Assembly: GCA_017440045.1 (NCBI GenBank)
Contig: JAFSIA010000062.1
Span: forward strand, 1 to 64,000
DNA length: 64,000 bases
Direction: 5' to 3'
Source of the DNA: Lachnospiraceae bacterium
GTDB lineage: Bacteria; Bacillota; Clostridia; Lachnospirales; Lachnospiraceae
Shown here: positions 38,673-47,312 of the stretch, one piece after another
Position numbering within the stretch: position 1 is the stretch's first letter
Layout: every line of letters begins with the position of its first letter
The notes under the pieces: model-generated
Told to the model about the DNA's origin: nothing
Seen by the model: the letters and a program-made list of their open reading frames with translations, nothing else
Database searches by the model: none
Made by a program: the position numbers and the translations under genes

Positions 38673-38704
38673 AACATTATCTCCTTTTATGTTTATGCTT
38701 TTTT

Positions 38705-38914
38705 TCATACCATAATCTTATTTGCCATATCTTTACCTATAGCAATACGGGAACCTTTGATATTTACTATCAAATTTCCATCAATTTTGGAAATAACAGT
38801 TACATCATCACCAGCAACAAAGCCAAGATTTTCAAGAAATCTTTTTGTTTCTTCCTTACCGCCGACTTTTCTTATAATACCTGTTTCACCTGCATTAATC
38901 ATTGATAGTGGCAT
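38705..38914 (-). CDS. feoA: FeoA domain protein (first)
   Basis: A 69-residue FeoA/SH3-like protein: AGETGIIRKVGGKEETKRFLENLGFVAGDDVTVISK, then GNLIVNIKGSRIAIGKDMANKI. Start ATG 38914 behind GGAGGG. It is the first gene of the feo operon, with a strong promoter and operator just upstream. Two consecutive FeoA genes before feoB are common in Clostridia; this copy lacks the basic RRR of the second. Confidence 0.92.
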   Translation of the reverse strand: MPLSMINAGETGIIRKVGGKEETKRFLENLGFVAGDDVTVISKIDGNLIVNIKGSRIAIGKDMANKIMV

Positions 38915-38962
38915 ATCCAATCCCTCCTAAAATTATTGATAAAAAAATACATCCTTCAAGGT

Positions 38963-38993
38963 TAGTATATTCTAACTCCCATTAGTTGTCAAT
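38963..38993 (-). promoter_or_regulatory. feo promoter with overlapping operator
   Basis: On the minus strand TTGACA (38993-38988) and TATACT (38970-38965) are exactly 17 bp apart. The palindrome TTAG-N6-CTAA (38963-38976) covers the -10, so a bound repressor would block polymerase directly. Confidence 0.72.
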
Positions 38994-39001
38994 AATTTAT
39001 T

Positions 39002-39058
39002 TTAGTTTTTTCTAATTTTTTCCATTTCGTTGATTAATCTTCCATTAAATGTTATACT
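39002..39058 (+). promoter_or_regulatory. Repressor gene promoter with upstream TTAG-N6-CTAA site
   Basis: TTGATT (39030-39035) and TATACT (39053-39058) are 17 bp apart. A third TTAG-N6-CTAA palindrome lies at 39002-39015, upstream of the -35 and between the two divergent promoters. Confidence 0.55.
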
Positions 39059-39096
39059 TGTGGAAATAAAAAAATTCGTGCACGAAGGGGTAACGT

Positions 39097-39468
39097 ATGG
39101 GAATTAATGAATCAGCAGAAAACTATCTTGAAACTATACTTATGCTAAGCAGACAAAAGCCTGTTGTTCGTTCTGTGGACATTGCTAATGAGCTGGGATT
39201 TAAGAAGTCTAGTGTAAGCGTTGCAATGAAGCATTTAAGGGAGAATGGTCACATCACTGTAACTGAAGAGGGCTACATCTACTTGACAGAAAGCGGAAAG
39301 GCCATCGCAGATATGGTTTATGAGCGACATGAAATTATCTCAAGCTGTCTTGAAATGCTGGGCGTTGATAAAGCTATTGCAGATGAGGATGCCTGCAAGG
39401 TAGAACATATAATAAGTAAAGAAAGCTTTGATGCCATAAAGAAATATTGGGAGAAGTGCAAGGCATAA
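39097..39468 (+). CDS. DtxR/MntR-family metal-dependent repressor
   Basis: A 123-residue regulator with a winged helix (ESAENYLETILMLSRQKPVVRSVDIANELGFKKSSVSVAMKHL, wing TVTEEGYIYLTESG) and the helical metal-binding and dimer domain (YERHEIISSCLEMLGV, DACKVEHIISKESFDAI) with the Glu, His and Cys residues expected as ligands. No SH3 domain. Divergent from feoA-feoB, so it most likely senses Fe(II) and represses feo, though Mn(II) cannot be excluded. TTAG-N6-CTAA sites flank the shared promoter region. Confidence 0.9.
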   Translation: MGINESAENYLETILMLSRQKPVVRSVDIANELGFKKSSVSVAMKHLRENGHITVTEEGYIYLTESGKAIADMVYERHEIISSCLEMLGVDKAIADEDACKVEHIISKESFDAIKKYWEKCKA

Positions 39469-39505
39469 CAAATTGTAGTTGCAAAGCAACTTCAAATCAT
39501 CAAAA

Positions 39506-39540
39506 AATAAGGAAGTTCATTTTGAACTTCCTTATTTTTA
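39506..39540. terminator. Bidirectional terminator, repressor and ZIP genes
   Basis: AATAAGGAAGTTCA (39506-39519) pairs perfectly with TGAACTTCCTTATT (39523-39536) around three bases, with T-runs on both strands between convergent genes. Confidence 0.85.
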
Positions 39541-39547
39541 TATTAAA

Positions 39548-40324
39548 TTATCCTAACGCTACATCCAAAATCATCATTATAGAAAAACCAACAGTAAACA
39601 TCAATGTTCCTGTATGGGAATGTTCTCCCTCTACCGCCTGTGGTATCAGTTCTTCAACAACCACATAGAGCATTGCTCCAGCAGCAAAGCTTAAAAGATA
39701 TGGCAACGCAGGCACTATTATTCCTGTAAGTCCAATTGTAATAAGGGCACCAACAGGCTCAATTATTCCCGACAGAACACCATATAAACAAGCTCTTTTC
39801 TTACTCATTCCCTCCGCTCTAAGCGGTAACGATATAATAGCTCCCTCAGGGAAGTTCTGTATAGCTATACCAATAGACAGCGCCATTGCTCCCATTACAG
39901 TCATAGTAACATCACCTGATGCCACACCTGCAAATACAACACCTACTGCCATTCCCTCAGGCAAATTGTGAAGTGCAACTGCTAGTACCATGGTGGTTGT
40001 TTTTTTTAGATTACTCTTTGGTCCCTCTGCTTCAGTGCTACCTATATGTAAGTGTGGTATCACATGATCAAGCAAGAGTAAAAATAATATTCCAAGCCAT
40101 AAGCCCACGGCTGCCGGTACAAACGAAAACTTACCTAAATGTTCAGACTGCTCCATAGCAGGAACTATAAGGCTCCATATAGATGCAGCCACCATAACAC
40201 CTGCTGCAAAACCCGCCAGTGCTCTTTGTATATTAGGCTTCATACCACCCTTCATAAAAAGTACGCATGCAGAGCCTAATGCAGTTCCTACAAAAGGTAT
40301 CATTATTCCAACAAATACTTCCAT
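39548..40324 (-). CDS. ZIP family metal transporter
   Basis: Divalent metal importer (zinc, possibly iron or manganese) of 258 residues with eight predicted spans. The metal-site motifs HNLPEGMAVGVVFAG in span 4 and NFPEGAIISLPLRAEG in span 5 are present, with a His-containing loop DHVIPHLHIGS. It resembles the bacterial GufA/ZupT-type group. The start is taken as ATG 40324, spaced 7 bases from GGAGG; the ATG at 40330 would abut the site. Convergent with the DtxR-type gene. Confidence 0.9.
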   Translation of the reverse strand: MEVFVGIMIPFVGTALGSACVLFMKGGMKPNIQRALAGFAAGVMVAASIWSLIVPAMEQSEHLGKFSFVPAAVGLWLGILFLLLLDHVIPHLHIGSTEAEGPKSNLKKTTTMVLAVALHNLPEGMAVGVVFAGVASGDVTMTVMGAMALSIGIAIQNFPEGAIISLPLRAEGMSKKRACLYGVLSGIIEPVGALITIGLTGIIVPALPYLLSFAAGAMLYVVVEELIPQAVEGEHSHTGTLMFTVGFSIMMILDVALG

Positions 40325-40390
40325 ATACATACCTCCGTTTAAAGTATATTCAAATCTCTTGTCTAAAGTTACTTATCTACTATATCATGA

Positions 40391-41029
40391 TTATTTCACT
40401 GTTGATGATTTACATATATCATTTAGACAACATTTATCACAATACGGCTTTGTTCTAGCTGTACAGACCGCTCTTCCGTGGTCCACTAGACGATGACAGA
40501 AATCATTGCCCTCCTCTGGAGGAATAATTTTCCACAGTGCCATCTCTACCTTCTTAGGGTCCTTTTCATTATTAACTAATCCAAATCTATTGACAAGTCT
40601 TATGCAGTGTGTGTCTGTGACGATAGCAGGTTTCCCAAACACGTCTCCCACAATAAGATTGGCACTCTTTCTTCCCACACCAGGTAATTCCATCAGCTTA
40701 TCAAAATCATCCGGCACCTTGCCGTCATATTTCTCATGTAAAATCTTCATACAGCCGCTTATGTCTTTTGCCTTACCGTGACCTAATCCACATGGTCTTA
40801 CAATTTTTTCAATTTCTTCCACAGGAGCATTAGCAAGGGCTTTTACATCTGGAAACTTAGCATACAAATCCTTTACTACCTCATTTACCCTTGCATCTGT
40901 ACACTGAGCTGCAAGCCTTACGCTTACAAGAAGCTTCCACGCATCATCATACTCAAGAGAACAGCCTGTATCCGGATATTCTTTTTTTAATCTTTCTATA
41001 ATAAGTATAGCTAAATCCTTTTTCCTCAT
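40391..41029 (-). CDS. nth: Endonuclease III
   Basis: Base excision repair glycosylase/AP lyase for oxidised pyrimidines. 212 residues: helix-hairpin-helix LPGVGRKSANLIVGDVFG with the catalytic Lys, VTDTHCIRLVNRFGLV with the catalytic Asp, and the [4Fe-4S] loop C-x6-C-x2-C-x5-C near the end (CTARTKPYCDKCCLNDIC). Start ATG 41029 behind GGGTGAT. Confidence 0.94.
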   Translation of the reverse strand: MRKKDLAILIIERLKKEYPDTGCSLEYDDAWKLLVSVRLAAQCTDARVNEVVKDLYAKFPDVKALANAPVEEIEKIVRPCGLGHGKAKDISGCMKILHEKYDGKVPDDFDKLMELPGVGRKSANLIVGDVFGKPAIVTDTHCIRLVNRFGLVNNEKDPKKVEMALWKIIPPEEGNDFCHRLVDHGRAVCTARTKPYCDKCCLNDICKSSTVK

Positions 41030-41087
41030 AGTATCACCCAATTACAAAGATATCTCATTGCCAGAATTTCAAAGCATTATGAAATCA

Positions 41088-41450
41088 TTATACCTCAAAT
41101 ATCTTATTAATGTCATCAACCATCTTCTGGTACTTATCCACAACTTCTGGGTTAATCTCTAATGCAGCTTCCAAATTTCCCGCGCGAAGATACTCCACCT
41201 GTGCACTTACTGACTCCTTTAAATCATTCATAGACATATTGGCACATACACCTTTTAATGAATGAGCTGCCCTAAAGGCAGCATCAGCATTACCTTCCAC
41301 AAGGGCGTTCTGCAGTTTATTAAAGCTTTCTTCCGTAGGAAACCTTTTTACAAATCTTTCAAATAGTTCGAATTTATTCATAAGGCGCTCCATCGCCTCA
41401 TCTATATCAATCTTTGCTTCTATAAGCTTCCGCCTTAAATTTTCGTCCAT
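41088..41450 (-). CDS. Lone Hpt domain protein
   Basis: A 120-residue four-helix histidine phosphotransfer protein with the phosphorylatable His in AAHSLKGVCANM. In multistep relays Hpt proteins move phosphate between receivers. No hybrid kinase or response regulator lies beside it, so its partners are unknown. GGAGGAG precedes ATG 41450 and lies at the stop codon of the permease gene, so the two are translationally coupled. Confidence 0.85.
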   Translation of the reverse strand: MDENLRRKLIEAKIDIDEAMERLMNKFELFERFVKRFPTEESFNKLQNALVEGNADAAFRAAHSLKGVCANMSMNDLKESVSAQVEYLRAGNLEAALEINPEVVDKYQKMVDDINKIFEV

Positions 41451-41459
41451 AATCTCCTC

Positions 41460-42581
41460 CTAATATATGTATGCAAAAACAGCTAAAATAGCTAAAAACA
41501 TTATGTTATATACCGTAAAGCTGATAAAATATTTTCCTGTATATTCTTTATACTTACCTGTTACCTGCTTATAAGAAATCAGGCTTGCCATTGACGCAAT
41601 GAGAGTTCCTAATCCACCAAGGTTTGTTCCTATTATAAGCGCCTCATAATTATCTGTAAATCCAGAAAGAAGTATAGCCGCCGGAACATTGCTGACAACC
41701 TGACTTGAAACAACTGAAACAAGGAGTTCTCTTCCCTCTATAAGTGATGAAAGCATATTGTTAACCACTTCTATTTCACCCATATTTCCAATGAATATGA
41801 AGAATGCTATAAAGGTAAGTAGCAAGCTGTAGTCCGCTTTCTTAAAGACTCTTCTATCTATAATCAGAACCACGCCCATAACTATCAATGTAACTATGTA
41901 CCATTCCACAAATCTTATAACAGTTAAAATACATAATATAAAAAGTGCGGAGTAGATAATAATATGGCTTTTTCTTGCCACACATTCATTGCCTTCATCA
42001 TCAACAAATCCTGCATCTATAGACTCTCTCTTTATTACAGCAAAGATACAGATAACCAAAATCATAGCAGATACAAGAGTATAAGGTAGCATAAGCATTA
42101 TAAACTCACCAATATCCATCCCACTTAGTCCATACAAGTAAAGGTTTTGCGGATTACCCATAGGAGTAAGCATACTGCCAAGGTTAGCCGCTATGGTCTG
42201 AAATACCACCACCGGTATAATTAACGAATCTTTCCTTCCCATTCTCAATGTAAGAAGGGCAAATGGAACAAATGTTATAAGTGCCACATCATTTGTTAAT
42301 AACATACTTGAAAAGAAACACAAAAAGACCAGCACAAAGCTAAGCTTTAATGTAGTATTGCATTTTGCTATAAGCTTTCCACCAAGCTTTGCAAATACAC
42401 CATTAAGCTGGTATCCTGCCATAACAAACATAAGTGCCAACAAAATCCCAAGGACTCTAAAATCTATAAAATCCACATACTCCTTAGATGGTGGATTAAA
42501 AAAAAGAGACACCAGCGCCAAAAATGTTGCAACTACCAAAACTGTCTCTGTCTTTAAAACGTGCAAAATCTTCTCTTTCAA
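41460..42581 (-). CDS. SLC13/ArsB-like anion permease
   Basis: A 373-residue integral membrane protein with about ten spans of the ion transporter superfamily. MLTPMGNPQNLYLYGLSG matches the helical-hairpin substrate motif of Na+/dicarboxylate, arsenite and NhaD-type permeases, with a second related segment SNVPAAILLSGF. The substrate (dicarboxylate, citrate, arsenite) cannot be told. It is co-transcribed with the Hpt gene. Confidence 0.82.
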   Translation of the reverse strand: MKEKILHVLKTETVLVVATFLALVSLFFNPPSKEYVDFIDFRVLGILLALMFVMAGYQLNGVFAKLGGKLIAKCNTTLKLSFVLVFLCFFSSMLLTNDVALITFVPFALLTLRMGRKDSLIIPVVVFQTIAANLGSMLTPMGNPQNLYLYGLSGMDIGEFIMLMLPYTLVSAMILVICIFAVIKRESIDAGFVDDEGNECVARKSHIIIYSALFILCILTVIRFVEWYIVTLIVMGVVLIIDRRVFKKADYSLLLTFIAFFIFIGNMGEIEVVNNMLSSLIEGRELLVSVVSSQVVSNVPAAILLSGFTDNYEALIIGTNLGGLGTLIASMASLISYKQVTGKYKEYTGKYFISFTVYNIMFLAILAVFAYIY

Positions 42582-42621
42582 GTGTCCTACTCCTTTATAC
42601 GTTAATTATTATTACTTTTTT

Positions 42622-43245
42622 CTATACTATATTTTCTCTTCTTTTCCTGTCCACTTCAATCCATTGATCAAGTGTCAATGGTACATAATCTGAAAACATA
42701 CAAAAACAATTTATCATATTGCAGGGAATAACTTTTTCTGTAACACCATCTCTATCAATAACCGTTGTTTCTCTGGTTATGTTTTGAAACCGGTTGATAA
42801 GTCTCTCATCCATCGTATCATGAACATGACCATACAGCATATATGCTCTAGGGTCTCCCTCGCCGCCTACTCTGTACTGGCCATTGTAGCATATTATAGG
42901 ATAGTGGCTTAAGACAACCTTTCGCTTGTTATCCTTTAACTCTTCATATGGCTTTATCCATTTTAAAAGGCTTCTGTCAAACTTTTTATCATTAAGAAAC
43001 TTATCATGATTTCCTTCTATTAAATACTTTTGTCCGTGAAGTCTTCTAAGTATTTCGTTAGTTTCCTCACCTTTTCCAACAGAAAAATCTCCTAAGATAA
43101 TCACATCATCGCGCTTGTTAACTCTGCTATTCCACTGATTTATCATATATTCATTCATTTCCTCCACAGACGAAAAGCCTCGCTTATCCATCTCATTATT
43201 CATGCCTTCATGAAAGAAATGTGAATCTGCAATATAATATCTCAT
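42622..43245 (-). CDS. Calcineurin-like metallophosphoesterase
   Basis: A 207-residue phosphoesterase with the dinuclear-metal motifs in order: YIADSHFFHEG, ILGDFSVG, IEGNHDKFL, VLSHYPI and LYGHVHDT. It belongs to the small YfcE/phage-like group often annotated as metallophosphatase. Substrate unknown. It lies 15 bp downstream of the DUF3592-like gene. Confidence 0.87.
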   Translation of the reverse strand: MRYYIADSHFFHEGMNNEMDKRGFSSVEEMNEYMINQWNSRVNKRDDVIILGDFSVGKGEETNEILRRLHGQKYLIEGNHDKFLNDKKFDRSLLKWIKPYEELKDNKRKVVLSHYPIICYNGQYRVGGEGDPRAYMLYGHVHDTMDERLINRFQNITRETTVIDRDGVTEKVIPCNMINCFCMFSDYVPLTLDQWIEVDRKRRENIV

Positions 43246-43259
43246 TAATTACTCCTATA

Positions 43260-44078
43260 TTATTTTCCCGTAACCATAAGCAAAATCATAACTCCAACAC
43301 CGATAACAAGGAACAGAAGGCTCATTTTCTTTCCTGAAGCCTCATCTTCTTTACAATATACTCTGTTGCTCTCTGTATCTACAACTATGGTTACCTTTGT
43401 GCCGATAGGCTTGCTTCCCATAGATGAGCTTCTAAATGTGGACTCATAAAATAATTCCACACCCTTATACATATAGCTGTAAAGAGCTGCATACATCTTT
43501 CTACGTCTTCCATCGCTATCCTTAGAATAATGCTCAACATAATTGACAACCGTACCCTCTGTCACAATGCATTTATCCACTCTCTTGTTTAGCTTGGCGG
43601 GCTTGATAAATATCATATATATGCCAACAAAAATAAAGAGTATGCATGTTCCATAAGCACATACTTTACCGAAAAATTCATTATTTCCAGTCACGTCGCT
43701 CCATATTCCGAACGCCCCAAAAAGTGTCATAATCACACCGACTAAAAGTAAAATCTTAGGACCATTCCCCTGATTTAATTTCACATCCTTAGCCAGCTGA
43801 AGTCTGTCTTTCTCCTCGTCATAGAACACTTCTATAGTATCGCCAATATCTTTTGGAGTATTAAACTCAAATGGCATCTCCTTTGTTCCATAAGATGTCG
43901 GTATAGAAAGCGTCAACGTAAATACAGGAATATCAACTCCCATAATATTCTTGCTTCCTGCCTCACATCCATTTACATATGCGTGAATAGCGCGGCCTCT
44001 GCTCATTCTCTTATTATTTCTAATAACCCAAATAGCTAATGCCATTATAGCTATACCTAATATAACTAATATTATCAT
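43260..44078 (-). CDS. Membrane protein, DUF3592-like
   Basis: A 272-residue protein with an N-terminal span, two central spans (ILLLVGVIMTLFGAFGIWSD; VCAYGTCILFIFVGIYMIFI) and one C-terminal span. Two extra-membrane segments each contain a DUF3592-like beta fold: one around MPFEFNTPKDIGDTIEVFYDEE and one around GVELFYESTFRSSSMGSKPIGTKVTIVVD. The internal repeat suggests duplication. Function unknown. It is placed between the DHH phosphoesterase and the metallophosphoesterase. Confidence 0.75.
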   Translation of the reverse strand: MIILVILGIAIMALAIWVIRNNKRMSRGRAIHAYVNGCEAGSKNIMGVDIPVFTLTLSIPTSYGTKEMPFEFNTPKDIGDTIEVFYDEEKDRLQLAKDVKLNQGNGPKILLLVGVIMTLFGAFGIWSDVTGNNEFFGKVCAYGTCILFIFVGIYMIFIKPAKLNKRVDKCIVTEGTVVNYVEHYSKDSDGRRRKMYAALYSYMYKGVELFYESTFRSSSMGSKPIGTKVTIVVDTESNRVYCKEDEASGKKMSLLFLVIGVGVMILLMVTGK

Positions 44079-44103
44079 TTTATCCCTTATTCCTTTCTAC
44101 AGC

Positions 44104-45600
44104 TTACTTTTCTTTAAGCTTATATGTCTTGTTAAAGACTTCTTCCTTGATAAGATATATATCATTTTTATCATCTGCGCTGTAGCACAGGTAATCTCCC
44201 GGTACACCGTACATATACCTATCGTATTCCCACTTGGTAAATACCTTTACAGGCTTATTAACCTGCTTTGCAAATATAGATGTGCCAGCCTCGCATACAC
44301 ACTTTTTAGCATATTTCATTATGCTATACATCTTACTGTCTGCAAAATTCATAACCGAAGGCTCATAGTCAAACTTCTTTAAGAATGGCTCCTCGCTCTC
44401 CTGATACTTTTTCTTGAAGTTATGACGCTCGATGGCGTACACTTCTCCAAAATATCCAATCATCAAATATATGTCTTCATCAGAGCGCAAATACACATCG
44501 CCCTCCAATGTTCTAACTCTAAACTCTGTACCTACTTCAAAAAGGTCTGTAGTCCTCACATATCCGTATGTATATGGAAGCTTCTCGTACTCTTCAAATT
44601 CCGAGCAATCAGACAGCCCCATCTTTGCATATACAATATCATAGCTCTCATAATACTCATCAACTCTGCCAAAGAGATACGACTCAATTCCCTGGTCATC
44701 ATACTTTTCAATGAACTTATTTTTATTGATAAAGCCACCTGCTTTATCAAGGTGTCCACCACCATTACCGATTCCCTCTGTGAGGAACTCTGCCAAATCG
44801 TTGGCTCCCACCTCGATAACACAGCTTCTCACAGAAAGCTTATATCCGTCCGGAGTTTCATTAAAAATAATACTTACATCTATGCTGTCAACCTGTAACA
44901 CAAAGTCGCCTATTATTCCCAAAATGTTAGGGTCACATGGTTTTGAACGAATGATTGATACTCTCTTATTCTCATCATAATTGTATCTAACCATAGCAAT
45001 ACCTGCTGTTTCAAGCTCCTGCAATGTAAAGTTTGCATGAGTGAATCTGTTAATAAGAGCTCTATTGATTACCAATTCATCAACCATATCTCTATCCAGA
45101 GGATGACGCATTTCTGAAAGCTCATTACTGTCCATAAAAAGGCCGTAGTAAAGAGCTGTCGCCACTGTTATATCCTCATTGACATCGAAGCCTTCATTTC
45201 TCAAAAGATCGTAACAAACAGTTGAACAACTTACAATATGACTTCTAATCTCAGCCATCTCGTCTGAAACTCTTCCTGTGTTGTGATGGTCAATCATCGC
45301 AACATCTTTAGCCTCAAACTGCTGTACATTACCCTCACCATACTGGCAATCTACAGTGATAAGAAGCTCTGGTGGCTCCAATTCCTTTACATGCTCAACA
45401 GGTATACCAAGCTCTTCTATCATAAGAAGCATATTGCTCTTTTTTATTTTCATCTTTCCGCCATATACAAGACGGACATTTTTACCCTTTGATTTAAAAT
45501 ACTTATATATCGCATAGCCAGAGCCAACTGCATCAGCATCAGGATTGTCATGCATCTGTATAACTATTTCATTGAATTTATCTAATGTGCTAAGCTTCAT
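44104..45600 (-). CDS. DHH/DHHA1 phosphoesterase with C-terminal extension
   Basis: A 498-residue protein. The DHH domain has the metal motifs MHDNPDADAVGSG, TVDCQY and DHHNTGR; the DHHA1 domain has GNGGGHLDKAGGF. This architecture matches oligoribonuclease/pAp phosphatase (NrnA-like) and some cyclic dinucleotide phosphodiesterases. After about residue 310 comes a region of roughly 180 residues I do not recognise, rich in aromatic and acidic residues and containing PGDYL. The start is ATG 45600; a GTG two codons earlier is possible. Confidence 0.85.
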   Translation of the reverse strand: MKLSTLDKFNEIVIQMHDNPDADAVGSGYAIYKYFKSKGKNVRLVYGGKMKIKKSNMLLMIEELGIPVEHVKELEPPELLITVDCQYGEGNVQQFEAKDVAMIDHHNTGRVSDEMAEIRSHIVSCSTVCYDLLRNEGFDVNEDITVATALYYGLFMDSNELSEMRHPLDRDMVDELVINRALINRFTHANFTLQELETAGIAMVRYNYDENKRVSIIRSKPCDPNILGIIGDFVLQVDSIDVSIIFNETPDGYKLSVRSCVIEVGANDLAEFLTEGIGNGGGHLDKAGGFINKNKFIEKYDDQGIESYLFGRVDEYYESYDIVYAKMGLSDCSEFEEYEKLPYTYGYVRTTDLFEVGTEFRVRTLEGDVYLRSDEDIYLMIGYFGEVYAIERHNFKKKYQESEEPFLKKFDYEPSVMNFADSKMYSIMKYAKKCVCEAGTSIFAKQVNKPVKVFTKWEYDRYMYGVPGDYLCYSADDKNDIYLIKEEVFNKTYKLKEK

Positions 45601-45642
45601 TTGCACCTAACCTTTCCTTTTATCCAGTAAAATATGTATATA

Positions 45643-47151
45643 TTACTCTACTACCTTCAAAGCATCTGAATTTAAGTCAACTGTAATAGCCGGACGGATA
45701 CCATATCCCTCAACTCCAACGACACATTCTCTAATATTATCCTCATAATATCCATTACCTACCATATAGCAATAATCAGCCCTGCCATCAACAGGTTCTC
45801 TAAGCCACCAAGCAAATTCATCTACTTCCTGCTCAGACACTTCATACTCATATACTTGAGACTCATCTTGTTCTAATGCTCCCTTTGTTGGCTTTGCTAA
45901 TATGCTTACTTTTGACGTAATAAACCACGCAAGCTCTTCAACAGATAGTAAGAATACTCTATCATTGGTAATTATGGTTTCTCCCTTACGAAGAGCATTT
46001 CCCTTTGTCTCCAGCTCTGTGTACTTTATGGCAGCCAGTTCATCATCTGAAAAATTCGTGAGAAATCCTGGCTCATTTTCATATCCATTTTTATGTTCAG
46101 CCATTGCTTTTTTTGTTGGAGGATGATCTAAATACGCAACTATACCGTTTTCTGAATTAAGCCATGTTCTAATATTAGATGTTTCCCAATCGCTATTTCC
46201 ATGCCCTTGTATCTGACCCTCATAATCGTCAGCTGCCACATCATTACTTCCACCTAAGAAAATGAATTCACCACTTTCTGCAACATCATACGCCTTCATT
46301 GTAATAATATCCTTAGTTATAAGTACTGCCTCAGAACCATCCTCGGAAATCTTTAATACTTTCCACAGTATCTCTTCGTCATTATATGTTCCAAGAGATA
46401 TTGTATCTCCAACCTTAATTTCCTTCTTAGGTTTATCTACATCTTCACCTGTTGTGGTCTGTTCTATTGCAGGCGGAGTTGTCTGGTTCTCTGTCTGGTC
46501 TTCTGTCTGATCGCTCATCTGTGTTGTAGAGTTATCCTTCTCTGAATCCGAGTCGGAATATTTACCCACCAGCATAACTATAAGTATGATAAGGATTATA
46601 GCAAGTACCGACGTTATTCCTAAAAGAACACCTATTTTTGTTTTCTGCTCGCCTGTATTTTCGTTTAGCTCCGCTGGAACCGGTGTCATAGAAGCTTTCT
46701 TATCCACCTCAGCTTCAGACGTTTCCTTTAATCCTACAGGTGAACTGCTAGCAGCCTTTGCCTTGGCACTCAGCTCTAGGCCTTCTATACTCCTAAGCAC
46801 CTGCTCATAATCACCCGGTTTTGCATTGAGCCACTGATGTGTCATAAGAAAGTATTCCATAGACTTTGTGAGAACAACTTCCTCTATTTTATACACAATT
46901 ATAGGAATTCTTCTGCTGACAGCACGTTCAATCTCTCTTAATACATGAGGCGACTCATTTGACTCCTTTGATAATACAAGAATCATTGCCTCAGCTCTAT
47001 CTATTCCTTCTATAATTTCCTCTGCATATATATATCCTGTCCTAATATCTCTAGGTGCGATAAAACAACCATTTCCATTTGACTCAAGAACATTGCATAA
47101 ATTCTGTGCTACATCTGCATTTATGGATGAATGTGAAATAAAAATGTACAT
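45643..47151 (-). CDS. Membrane-anchored TIR domain protein with extracellular DUF6273-like domain
   Basis: 502 residues in three parts. Residues 1-125: a TIR domain starting MYIFISHSSINADVAQNL, with FIAPRDIRTG (BB-loop region) and ESPHVLREIERAV, where Glu73 sits at the place of the catalytic Glu of NAD-cleaving TIR proteins. Residues 173-196: one membrane span (IGVLLGITSVLAIILIILIV). Residues 197-245: a Thr/Gln/Asp-rich stalk. Residues 245-500: a domain with FLGTYN-like IGSLGTYNDEEILWKVLK-type beginning and an end resembling C-type-lectin-fold DUF6273 (FAWWLREP, GYGIRPAITVDL). The TIR part should be inside, the sensor-like part outside. Divergent from a secreted protein. Immune or signalling role inferred. 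Confidence 0.82.
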   Translation of the reverse strand: MYIFISHSSINADVAQNLCNVLESNGNGCFIAPRDIRTGYIYAEEIIEGIDRAEAMILVLSKESNESPHVLREIERAVSRRIPIIVYKIEEVVLTKSMEYFLMTHQWLNAKPGDYEQVLRSIEGLELSAKAKAASSSPVGLKETSEAEVDKKASMTPVPAELNENTGEQKTKIGVLLGITSVLAIILIILIVMLVGKYSDSDSEKDNSTTQMSDQTEDQTENQTTPPAIEQTTTGEDVDKPKKEIKVGDTISLGTYNDEEILWKVLKISEDGSEAVLITKDIITMKAYDVAESGEFIFLGGSNDVAADDYEGQIQGHGNSDWETSNIRTWLNSENGIVAYLDHPPTKKAMAEHKNGYENEPGFLTNFSDDELAAIKYTELETKGNALRKGETIITNDRVFLLSVEELAWFITSKVSILAKPTKGALEQDESQVYEYEVSEQEVDEFAWWLREPVDGRADYCYMVGNGYYEDNIRECVVGVEGYGIRPAITVDLNSDALKVVE

Positions 47152-47253
47152 CTTTTAACCTCTTTGTTTTCTTTTGTTTTTTGAACTACCAATATACTAT
47201 ATCACAGTTTTAAGCAACAATGTACTTAATTTTTATTTTACTTTATAAATATA

Positions 47254-47282
47254 TTGAAATCATCAACATAATATCATATATT
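47254..47282 (+). promoter_or_regulatory. Promoter of the secreted two-repeat protein gene
   Basis: TTGAAA (47254-47259) and TATATT (47277-47282) with a 17-bp spacer, 31 bp before the start codon. Confidence 0.55.
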
Positions 47283-47312
47283 TATATTAGATATCAAAAA
47301 GGGGGACAACTT

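Noticed and set aside
44422..44898. Plus-strand ORF of 158 codons inside the DHH gene
   Set aside because: Antisense to a well-supported enzyme; no ribosome binding site.
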